Source: JACIYW01 sp014359745 (GTDB lineage Bacteria > Pseudomonadota > Alphaproteobacteria > Rhodobacterales > Rhodobacteraceae). From it: a DNA stretch of 12,945 nt. The stretch lies in contig JBNPWE010000041.1 of NCBI GenBank assembly GCA_050433985.1, forward strand, positions 1-12,945, read 5' to 3'. The notes under the pieces were generated by a model that worked only from the letters and a program-made list of their open reading frames with translations, was not told where the DNA came from and made no database searches. Shown piece after piece: positions 1 to 5,620 of this stretch (the first letter of the stretch is position 1; every line of letters starts with the position of its first letter). The position numbers were made by a program, and so were the translations under genes.

Positions 1-2
1 CC

Positions 3-110
3 CGCCCAACCGAGAACAGCAAGAAATACCGCCAGACCGCCTCGTGCGCATGGCTGAGGCACTATGCTTCGCCGCATAACGTACAAAGTCGAGCTCAGAG
101 TCCGATCTAA
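3..110 (+). CDS. Possible 3' end of an unidentified gene (partial, left edge)
   Basis: An open frame enters from the left edge and ends with TAA at 108-110; about 35 codons are visible. The first 26 or so codons are rich in G/C at the third position, as in real genes of this window, but the last nine codons are not. The visible residues include KKYRQTASCAWLRHYASPHN, which I do not recognise. A competing frame (2-79) is shorter and has weaker third-position bias. The abrupt composition change after about position 80, next to insertion-sequence debris, suggests a gene end that was truncated or replaced by a rearrangement. It could equally be a chance open frame; confidence is low. Confidence 0.2.
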   Translation, partial: RPTENSKKYRQTASCAWLRHYASPHNVQSRAQSPI

Positions 111-139
111 AACCAGCCCCAATAATTCATGGGGCTTGA

Positions 140-283
140 TTATATGGCTGTGACCGTCTGTTTGCGCGGGATGTGTCCTGGGGCGGGCAGCGTCATGACG
201 ATCCGGATTGTCTTCTCGACGATGGTGGCGGCGGGTTTGACCAGGTGCAGGCGCAAGGTGTCGAACCGGGCATGCCGCCGTGG
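140..283 (-). pseudogene. Remnant of an IS1380-type transposase, C-terminal tail
   Basis: About 47 codons plus TAA (140-142) on the minus strand include ARFDTLRLHLVKPAATIVEK followed by IRIVMTLPA. This resembles the conserved C-terminal tail of IS1380-family DDE transposases, typically a 'FDTLRL-L-K-AARV-E--TRI---LP' pattern (recalled family pattern, not searched). The catalytic DDE core, the N-terminus and any terminal inverted repeat are missing, so it cannot be active. It is joined in frame at about 283/284 to a sequence of a different type (see next entry), so this is a deletion or recombination scar. The last 15 residues, after LPAPG, do not look like transposase and may be read-through into flanking DNA. 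Confidence 0.5.
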
Positions 284-402
284 GGAGCGGTTGGCTTTAA
301 CGAGGGCATTTCCGGTTTCGATGAGCTTTCGCCTTAGGACCACGATAGCGGCGTTGGCGGGTTTTTCTGCGGTGCGTAACTCATCTCGACGCCATCGGAA
401 TC
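284..402 (-). pseudogene. Remnant of an IS110-type transposase, C-terminal fragment
   Basis: Reading the minus strand in the same frame as the IS1380-like tail gives RRDELRTAEKPANAAIVVLR and then RKLIETGNALVKANRS. This resembles the end of the Transposase_20 domain of IS110-family enzymes, where a 'GKP-K-A--A-MRKL----NAL-----W' stretch sits just before the C-terminus (recalled family knowledge). The match stops where the usual 'RSW' end would occur and runs straight into IS1380-like sequence. No upstream DEDD or catalytic serine region is present; the frame upstream of about 402 loses G/C bias and meets a TGA near 530. It is therefore a fragment, probably left when two mobile elements collided or were deleted. 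Confidence 0.4.
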
Positions 403-547
403 GAGCATGATGGGCTTGCCATTCACGGGTATCAAAGAGGTAGATTTCGCCGTGGTGACGGGGCCTGCCCGCGTAACTGGGATTTCTGGCGTCGACACCA
501 GAAAATACCTGCGTTCAATAGGTTGTGCCACCATCGCCCCGGTTTCA
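403..547. other. Low-information spacer between IS debris and the nad operon
   Basis: No gene that I can recognise. A minus-strand frame (about 334-534, starting ATG) has moderately biased third positions and contains IPVNGKPIMLDSDGVEMSYA, but I recognise no family, it overlaps the IS110-like fragment, and I see no clear ribosome binding site. It may be a fragment of another decayed gene. I see no RNA gene, CRISPR repeat or attachment site here. Confidence 0.3.
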
Positions 548-573
548 TGAACGATCCGGGCCGGTTTCGTTCA
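548..573 (-). terminator. Hairpin overlapping the nadC stop codon
   Basis: TGAACGA (548-554) and TCGTTCA (567-573) are perfect 7-nt inverted repeats, with CCG/CGG able to extend the stem inside. The hairpin overlaps the TGA stop of nadC, at the end of the nadABC operon. No T-run follows on the minus strand, so it is not a canonical intrinsic terminator; it may stabilise the 3' end or act with Rho. Confidence 0.35.
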
Positions 574-1419
574 GAAATCCAGCCCGAGATCGAGTATCCG
601 GGCCGAATGGGTCAGTGCGCCGGATGAGATGTAATCCACCCCCGTCGCGGCGACCTCGGCAATGCGGTTCAGCCGCATATTGCCCGACGCTTCAAGCACC
701 AAACGTCCGGCGGCCATGTCCACGGCCTTGAAAAGGGTTTGCGTGTCCATATTGTCCAGCAGAACGACATCCGCGCCGCCTTCGTCCAGCACCTCGGCCA
801 GTTGGTCCAGCCGGTCGACCTCGATCTCGCAGCGCAGCATATGCGAGGCCTGCGCCTTCACCGCCCGCAGCACGGGACGGATGCCCCCTGCGGCGGCGAT
901 GTGGTTGTCCTTGATCAGGATCGCGTCGGACAGGCTGAAACGGTGGTTGAAGCCGCCGCCATGCAGCACCGCCTGTTTCTCGATCATTCGCAGGCCCGGC
1001 GTGGTCTTGCGGGTGCAGGTGATACGGGTCTTCGTGCCCTTGGTTTCGGCCACGAAACCGGCAGTCAGGGTGGCAATCCCCGACATCCGCCCGGCAAAAT
1101 TCAGCGCCACCCGTTCGCCCGACAGGATCGAGGCCGCATCGCCAGAGATCTCCATCAGCAGATCGCCCGACGCGATCGCATCGCCATCGGCCTTGTGCGC
1201 GGTGATCGTCAGCGCCGGGTCCACCAGCCGGAAGGCCAGCGCGGCGATCTGAAGGCCCGACACAACCCCGCCCTCGCGCGCGTTCAGACGGGCGGCATAG
1301 GTGATGCCGGCGGGGATGACGGTGCGGGTGGTGATGTCGCCATAGGCGCCCAGATCCTCCATCAGCGCGGCACGAACCAGCGGTTCAAGGACCAGGTCGG
1401 GCAGGGGGGTTTTGGTCAT
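571..1419 (-). CDS. nadC: Nicotinate-nucleotide pyrophosphorylase (carboxylating), quinolinate phosphoribosyltransferase
   Basis: NadC condenses quinolinate with PRPP to give nicotinate mononucleotide, CO2 and pyrophosphate, the third step of de novo NAD synthesis in the cytosol. The protein has 282 residues, the usual length. Visible family signatures are the N-terminal EDLGAYGDITT (about 22-32), GERVALNFAGRMSGIATLT in the middle, the active-site segment TRKTTPGLRMIEKQAVLHGG, SLSDAILIKDNHI, the barrel strand VEVD-like EIEVDRL with VVLLDNM, and the C-terminal LEASGNM and ISSGALTHS loops that hold phosphate and ribose. The start ATG (1417-1419) overlaps the nadB stop as ATGA, with AAGGA upstream inside nadB, so translation is probably coupled. 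It is the last gene of nadABC. No key residue appears missing. Confidence 0.97.
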   Translation of the reverse strand: MTKTPLPDLVLEPLVRAALMEDLGAYGDITTRTVIPAGITYAARLNAREGGVVSGLQIAALAFRLVDPALTITAHKADGDAIASGDLLMEISGDAASILSGERVALNFAGRMSGIATLTAGFVAETKGTKTRITCTRKTTPGLRMIEKQAVLHGGGFNHRFSLSDAILIKDNHIAAAGGIRPVLRAVKAQASHMLRCEIEVDRLDQLAEVLDEGGADVVLLDNMDTQTLFKAVDMAAGRLVLEASGNMRLNRIAEVAATGVDYISSGALTHSARILDLGLDF

Positions 1420-2990
1420 GCCGGTTCCTTTCGGGTGGTGGCGGTGTCACGGATCATCAGGGCGTCGGCCAGCGTCATCAGCGACCGCCTGCCTGCCTCG
1501 CCTGCCGGATCGGGGAAGTCCGACCGGAAATGTGCGCCCCGGCTTTCGCGACGCGCCAGTGCGGCGGCTGCAATCAGGGTCGCGGTGGCGGTCATGTTGC
1601 GCAGCGCCGCGCACTCGGGCCGGTCAGCTTCGATCCGGGCGATCTGCGCCAGGGTGTCCGAGAGTCCGTCCGCGCTGCGGATCACTCCCGCGCCGTCGGT
1701 CATTACCCGCCGCAGCCGCGCCACCAGCGCCGGGTCCAGCGCTTTGGCCGACGGCAGGACGGGCAGGGTCACCTTCCGCACGTCACCCGGCGGGGGCAGC
1801 GCGGCATTGATGGACAGCGCGCAACGGCGACCGTAAACCAGCGCCTCCAGAAGCCCGTTCGAGGCCAGGCGGTTCGCCCCGTGCAACCCGGTCGAGGCGA
1901 CCTCGCCGCAGGCCCAGAGCCCTGACAAAGAGCTTTGTCCGTCCGCATCCGTGGCCACGCCGCCCATGTGGTAATGCGCGGCGGCGGCAACCGGGATCGG
2001 CTGTGTCACCGGGTCCAGCCCCGCTTGACGGCAGGCGGCGGCCACGGCAGGAAAATCGGTCAGGATCCTCGTGCCAATTGCCGTGCGGGTGTCAAGCGCC
2101 GGCTCCAGCCCCGCCTGGGTCTGGGCATAGACGGCGCGGGCCACGATGTCGCGCGGGGCCAGTTCGGCATCCGGATGCGCGGCCAGCATGAAGCGTTCCC
2201 CATGGCGGTTGATCAGTGTTGCCCCTTCGCCGCGCAACGCCTCGGTCGCAAGGGGGGCGGGGTCCAACCCGCAAGCTATGGCCGTCGGATGAAACTGTAC
2301 GAATTCTGCATCGGCGATCTGCGCGCCCGCGCGGGCGGCCATGCCGATCACCTGTCCCCGGATGCGCGGCGGGTTCGTGGTCAGGGCGTATAGCCCGCCC
2401 GACCCGCCGCCCGCCAGCAGCACGGCCTGACCGCGCAGGGTGACGCTTTCGCTCTGCCCGTCGGAACACCGCGTCACTGCAACGCCGGTGACCCGACCGC
2501 CCAAGACCTCCAGCCCCGTGGCCATCACCCCTTCAAGCACCTGTATATGCCCGACCTCGCGCACCTGTCGGGTCAGGGCGCGCATGATCTCGGCCCCGGA
2601 CTGATCGCCGCGCACCCGGACGACACGGGCGAAACTGTGCGCAGCCTCGCGTGACAGCACATATGACCCGTCGGCGGTCCGGTCGAAGGGCGTGCCCAGC
2701 CCGGTCAGGTCCAGGATGTGGTTGCGGGCTTCGGCCGTGACCGATTGCGCGACGTCCGGGTCCACCGTGCCCGCGTCGGCCACAACCGTATCGCGGGCAT
2801 GGGCATCGGCACTGTCCGCCGGATCCATCGCCGCCGCCACGCCGCCCTGCGCCCAGGCCGAGGATGCGCCAGTCCCCAAAGTCTCGGGGGAGATCATCAG
2901 AACGGGATGCGGGGCCAGTTTCAACGCGGCATATTGCGCCGCCAGCCCCGCGCCCACGATTATGACGCGCGACGTGTCGATCGGGGCCAT
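1416..2990 (-). CDS. nadB: L-aspartate oxidase
   Basis: NadB is an FAD flavoprotein that oxidises L-aspartate to iminoaspartate, which NadA uses. The 524-residue length is slightly below the 540 of the E. coli enzyme. It begins with a beta strand and the FAD dinucleotide motif GAGLAAQYAAL (GxGxxA at about 13-18), then GASSAWAQGGVAAAMD (about 41-56), a hallmark of the succinate dehydrogenase/fumarate reductase/aspartate oxidase superfamily. Further marks are AHSFARVVRVRGDQSG, LLAGGGSGGLY, FVQFHPTAI, TEALRGEGATLINRHGERFM, HYHMGGVATD and the C-terminal FAD/substrate motif GLHGANRLASNGLLEALVYG. The start lies 4 nt after the nadA stop and is preceded by a G-rich ribosome site. The 4-nt ATGA overlap with nadC completes a tight operon. 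A succinate dehydrogenase flavoprotein is unlikely because of the nad context. Confidence 0.97.
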   Translation of the reverse strand: MAPIDTSRVIIVGAGLAAQYAALKLAPHPVLMISPETLGTGASSAWAQGGVAAAMDPADSADAHARDTVVADAGTVDPDVAQSVTAEARNHILDLTGLGTPFDRTADGSYVLSREAAHSFARVVRVRGDQSGAEIMRALTRQVREVGHIQVLEGVMATGLEVLGGRVTGVAVTRCSDGQSESVTLRGQAVLLAGGGSGGLYALTTNPPRIRGQVIGMAARAGAQIADAEFVQFHPTAIACGLDPAPLATEALRGEGATLINRHGERFMLAAHPDAELAPRDIVARAVYAQTQAGLEPALDTRTAIGTRILTDFPAVAAACRQAGLDPVTQPIPVAAAAHYHMGGVATDADGQSSLSGLWACGEVASTGLHGANRLASNGLLEALVYGRRCALSINAALPPPGDVRKVTLPVLPSAKALDPALVARLRRVMTDGAGVIRSADGLSDTLAQIARIEADRPECAALRNMTATATLIAAAALARRESRGAHFRSDFPDPAGEAGRRSLMTLADALMIRDTATTRKEPA

Positions 2991-2994
2991 CGCC

Positions 2995-4047
2995 CTATCC
3001 GGCCAGCTTGGCGGAGAGGTCGATCATCCGCTGCACCGCGACACGCGCCTTGTCGGCGACGGCGGGATCAACTTCGACCGCGCCCTCCATCGCGTGGAGC
3101 GACCACAGCACCTTCTCCAGCGTGATCTTCTTCATGTACGGGCACATGTTGCAGGGCCCGATGAAATCGACATCCGGCAACGCGTCCGAAATGTTCGATG
3201 CCATGGAGCATTCCGTCACCAGCATCGCCTTTTGCGGCCGCTGCTGCGTGACATAATCGATAATCCCGCTGGTGGAGCCCGAGAAATCGGCCTCGGCCAC
3301 CACGTCGGGGGGGCATTCGGGATGGGCGATGATCCGGGTGCCGGGGTTCCATTCGCGGAAATCCTTCAGATCCTGCGCGGTATATTGTTCGTGCACGATG
3401 CAGGCGCCGTCCCACCAGACGATCCGCTTCTCGGGCACCTGCTGCGCAACGTTCTGCGCCAGGTACTTGTCGGGCGTCATGATGACCGTGTCGCTGTCGA
3501 GCGAGCGCACGATCTGCGCCGCGTTGGACGAGGTACAGCAGATGTCCGAAGCCGCCTTCACCTCGGCCGTTGTGTTCACATAGGTCACGACCGGCGCGCC
3601 GGGGTACTTGGCGCGCATCTCGGCGATACCCTCGGGCGTGATGCTTTCGGCCAGCGAACAGCCGGCCGCCATGTCGGGGATCAGCACCGTTTTGGACGGG
3701 TTCAGGATCTTCGAGGTCTCGGCCATGAAATGCACGCCGCATTGCACGATCACATCGGCTTCGACCCTGGTCGCCTTGATCGCCAGTTGCAGGCTGTCAC
3801 CTACAACGTCCGCGATGCCGTGATAGATCTCGGGCGTCATGTAGTTATGCGCCAGAATGACCGCATTGCGGTCCTTTTTCAGCTTGTTGATGGCCACGAC
3901 GTAAGGTGCGAAGATCGCCCAGTCCGGCGGTGAAACGACCCTTTGCATGCGGGCATAGAGATGCGCGTTGGCTTCTGCGATCTCAACGGAAGGGGAAAGA
4001 TCGTAGCATTCGGCAAGTTCGGCGCGCAGAGCGATCTGGTCGAGCAA
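2995..4047 (-). CDS. nadA: Quinolinate synthase A
   Basis: NadA is a [4Fe-4S] enzyme that condenses iminoaspartate with dihydroxyacetone phosphate to quinolinate. The 350-residue protein carries the triplicated-fold signatures LAHNYMTPEI (about 65-74), DVVGDSLQLA (80-89), CGVHFMAETSKILNP (103-117), YVNTTAEVKA (156-165), DGACIVHEQY (213-222), AHPECPPDVV (241-250) and CNMCPYMKKITL (299-310). By alignment from memory with archaeal NadA, the likely cluster ligands are C130, C216 and C302; C299 and C302 form a CxxC pair. The start is TTG (4045-4047): an in-frame TGA (4060-4062) lies only four codons upstream, and the first ATG (codon 34) would remove conserved sequence. A good GAGGAG Shine-Dalgarno sits 8 nt before the TTG. 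First gene of nadABC; probable promoter at 4121-4149. Confidence 0.96.
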   Translation of the reverse strand: MLDQIALRAELAECYDLSPSVEIAEANAHLYARMQRVVSPPDWAIFAPYVVAINKLKKDRNAVILAHNYMTPEIYHGIADVVGDSLQLAIKATRVEADVIVQCGVHFMAETSKILNPSKTVLIPDMAAGCSLAESITPEGIAEMRAKYPGAPVVTYVNTTAEVKAASDICCTSSNAAQIVRSLDSDTVIMTPDKYLAQNVAQQVPEKRIVWWDGACIVHEQYTAQDLKDFREWNPGTRIIAHPECPPDVVAEADFSGSTSGIIDYVTQQRPQKAMLVTECSMASNISDALPDVDFIGPCNMCPYMKKITLEKVLWSLHAMEGAVEVDPAVADKARVAVQRMIDLSAKLAG

Positions 4048-4055
4048 AGCGGGGA

Positions 4056-4061
4056 CTCCTC
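4056..4061 (-). promoter_or_regulatory. Shine-Dalgarno fixing the TTG start of nadA
   Basis: GAGGAG on the minus strand, 8 nt before TTG at 4045-4047. The in-frame TGA at 4060-4062 overlaps it, so translation cannot begin further upstream in this frame. Together these make the TTG start the only sensible one. Confidence 0.75.
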
Positions 4062-4120
4062 AATCAAGTTCGAACAGCCGACGACGGCGAGGCCGTGCAT
4101 GGATTGCGCCGGATGCCGGG

Positions 4121-4149
4121 TTTCTAGGGTCAAGACGACCTCAGGGCAA
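4121..4149 (-). promoter_or_regulatory. Candidate sigma-70-type promoter of nadABC
   Basis: On the minus strand TTGCCC (4144-4149) and TAGAAA (4121-4126) are separated by 17 nt, each matching four of six consensus positions. Initiation about 7 nt further down would give a leader of roughly 65 nt before the TTG codon. I see no clear operator for a known NAD repressor. This is pattern matching in a GC-rich genome, so confidence is modest. Confidence 0.3.
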
Positions 4150-4189
4150 GCTGATGTCAGTCAAAGATATCGGGCCACCTCGAAGAACC

Positions 4190-4215
4190 GCCCTGACGGG
4201 CCCCCGTGTCAGGGC
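4190..4215. repeat. Strong inverted repeat upstream of the nadA promoter
   Basis: GCCCTGAC (4190-4197) and GTCAGGGC (4208-4215) are perfect 8-nt inverted repeats. With a 2-nt bulge the stem can extend through ACGGG/CCCGT to about 11 base pairs with a tiny loop. No T-run flanks it on either strand. It could be a backup terminator for the upstream operon, a transcript-end structure, or a protein binding site; the sequence does not decide. Confidence 0.5.
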
Positions 4216-4467
4216 AGTTGTCCGGCACCTGTTTTTCCGGTGGGCGGGACAGGATGATGACTTGGCATATTCACCGGAACGAAAAGCAGCAGCGCCGAAA
4301 CGGATGCCCCCGTGTCAGCGGGCTGCACGATATAAGTGTTGCATAGCAAGGTATTGATGGCTGTATCCCTACGGGCGCGAGGTTGCCGGTTCGATAGGCC
4401 TGCCCGATGGCAGGGCACCTGACGAACCTTGTCGCGGGCATTTCTGACCGCCCGGTCGTTCTTCCCC

Positions 4468-4499
4468 AAAAAAGCGGTACCAGAAATTCCGGTACCGCC
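4468..4499 (-). terminator. Intrinsic terminator of the acyl-CoA/MBL operon
   Basis: On the minus strand GCGGTACC and GGTACCGC form a perfect 8-bp stem (arms 4491-4498 and 4474-4481) around a 9-nt loop, followed at once by six T (4473-4468). It starts 86 nt after the stop of the MBL gene and separates that operon from nadABC. This is a canonical Rho-independent terminator. Confidence 0.9.
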
Positions 4500-4584
4500 A
4501 GGCGACCGCCGACAGGGACACAGTAGACGACGAATTCCACGCGAAAATCTGTGGTCGGCCAGAATGCGCACAAGATTACGCCTG

Positions 4585-5418
4585 TTAAGCAGCCGCCCAA
4601 AGCTCTCCGTCATGGATGACCCGCGATTCTGAAAGAAGCTTCTCCAGATGCGCCGCAACATTCCGTTCGGCGGCCATTGCGATATGCGGATCGGTTTTCC
4701 TGTAGACCGAAGCGGCAATATTCTGGAGCGTAGCGGTGGTATTCGAAAGGTAGGCGAGGATCTCAACTTCCCGACGCATCCGGTTGGACAGCAACCGTTT
4801 GGCGTAAGGTCTCGGGTCATGGAGTGCGGGGCCGTGACCCGGAAGGCAGACCCTGTCGTCGCGCTCGATCAGCCGCTGAAGCTGCTGACAGTAATCGCGC
4901 ATGTTGCCGTCCGGCGGGCTGACGATCGAACTGTTCCAGCTCATGATGTGATCGCCTGAAAACAGCACCCCGTCCGGTCTTGCGAAGCAGAGGTGATCGC
5001 TTGCATGGCCAGGGGTGTGCAGGACAGTGAGCCCTGCGATGATCTGTCCGTCCTCCAGAAACCCGTCGGGTTCGAACGCGTCGTCCGGAAACGCCCGCGA
5101 GATATAGACGGGCAGACCTGTCCTTTCGCGCAATGCCGGTGCAGCGCCGAAATGGTCCGAGTGGTGATGTGTCACCAGAATTCCGGCCGGGCTGGCTCCC
5201 ATATTCGCGATGATCGTTTCCAGATGTGCGCTGTCTTCTGCCGGGCCTGGGTCGATGACGAACCGACCGTCAGACGTATCGACGATATAGGTGTTCGTGC
5301 CATGATAGGTCATCTTTCCGGGATTGTTTGCAACGATCCTCAGGATGTCCTCGGCCACCTCTACAGCTTGCGCGCGATCAGGTTCCGGCTCTGTGAAAAA
5401 CATGCTGCTTTTTGTCAT
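4585..5418 (-). CDS. MBL-fold metallo-hydrolase, LACTB2-like with C-terminal winged-helix region
   Basis: A 277-residue metallo-beta-lactamase-fold hydrolase. Metal-binding residues are complete: H84-x-H86-x-D88-H89 (THHHSDHFG), H138 (TPGH), D156 (SGDH) and H195 (PGHG). The family-typical TYHGTNTYIV and VIDPGP motifs lie at about 37-59, and SSIVSPPDGNM at 163-173 is shared with alphaproteobacterial LACTB2-like proteins. Residues from about 205 look like the helical/winged-helix tail of that group. Substrates of the group vary (thioesters, RNA); next to acyl-CoA enzymes a thioester hydrolase is plausible but not shown. The start ATG overlaps the TGA of the small ORF upstream as ATGA and has no good Shine-Dalgarno of its own, implying coupled translation. 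Last gene of the operon, followed by a strong terminator. Third-position G/C is lower than in the acyl-CoA genes. Confidence 0.85.
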   Translation of the reverse strand: MTKSSMFFTEPEPDRAQAVEVAEDILRIVANNPGKMTYHGTNTYIVDTSDGRFVIDPGPAEDSAHLETIIANMGASPAGILVTHHHSDHFGAAPALRERTGLPVYISRAFPDDAFEPDGFLEDGQIIAGLTVLHTPGHASDHLCFARPDGVLFSGDHIMSWNSSIVSPPDGNMRDYCQQLQRLIERDDRVCLPGHGPALHDPRPYAKRLLSNRMRREVEILAYLSNTTATLQNIAASVYRKTDPHIAMAAERNVAAHLEKLLSESRVIHDGELWAAA

Positions 5419-5573
5419 TGGATATGACCACGTATTGACGGAAGACCATCCGCGATCTGCGAAAAAAGTATGCTCCCCGCCGCTTCACGCAAGTTGAATG
5501 TGCCGGTGCGCAAAACCATGAACTCTCGGGTAAGGTTGGTGATTGTTCGCCGCTGCGGCGTTTCCATATTCAT
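5415..5573 (-). CDS. Small protein of unknown function, translationally coupled to the MBL hydrolase
   Basis: A 52-codon frame starts at ATG 5571-5573, 9 nt after an AAGGA Shine-Dalgarno, and ends in TGA at 5415-5417, sharing an ATGA overlap with the MBL start. It lies 47 nt after the acyl-CoA dehydrogenase stop, so it occupies a gene slot in the operon. The protein is basic at the N-terminus (ETPQRRTITNLTREF), followed by a mixed segment (RTGTFNLREAAGSILFSQIA); I see no signal peptide, transmembrane segment or cysteine motif and recognise no family. By my count 30 of 52 third positions are G/C, lower than in the acyl-CoA enzymes but similar in feel to the MBL gene. An alternative start is the ATG at 5565-5567. 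It could be a real small protein or a leader whose translation drives MBL synthesis. Confidence 0.5.
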   Translation of the reverse strand: MNMETPQRRTITNLTREFMVLRTGTFNLREAAGSILFSQIADGLPSIRGHIQ

Positions 5574-5620
5574 GCGGGTAATCCTTTTGTTCGGCAGATC
5601 GCTGATCTCGGGGGGATGGC

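Larger units (their letters stand above)
4048..4584. other. Gene-free region between the nadABC operon and the MBL hydrolase gene
   Basis: About 537 nt without a convincing gene. Reading leftward it holds the MBL operon terminator (4468-4499), a small hairpin CCTGCC-CGAT-GGCAGG (4399-4414), an 11-nt near-palindrome TTGCATAGCAA (4339-4349) in an A/T-rich patch, a strong hairpin at 4190-4215, the candidate nadA promoter and the nadA leader. Open frames crossing it (for example 4271-4600 on the minus strand) read through the terminator, lack third-position bias and have no recognisable content. I see no tRNA, riboswitch of a kind I know, or insertion sequence. Confidence 0.5.

Noticed and set aside
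63..78. TATGC-N6-GCATA hairpin near the left edge
   Set aside because: A 5-bp stem without a T-run or neighbouring gene end that I can confirm; too weak to call a terminator.
4048..4120. NAD-sensing riboswitch in the nadA leader
   Set aside because: The leader is short, I cannot draw the known nadA-motif fold, and that class is known to me from other phyla; nothing in the sequence supports it.
4379..4404. tRNA T-arm-like GGTTCGAT sequence in the gap
   Set aside because: The flanking bases do not form the 5-bp T stem, and no acceptor, D or anticodon arm can be drawn; there is no tRNA or clear attachment-site remnant.
4209..4820. Minus-strand open frame running from the MBL gene into the gap
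   Set aside because: It overlaps the MBL gene in another frame, reads through a canonical intrinsic terminator and has no family features.
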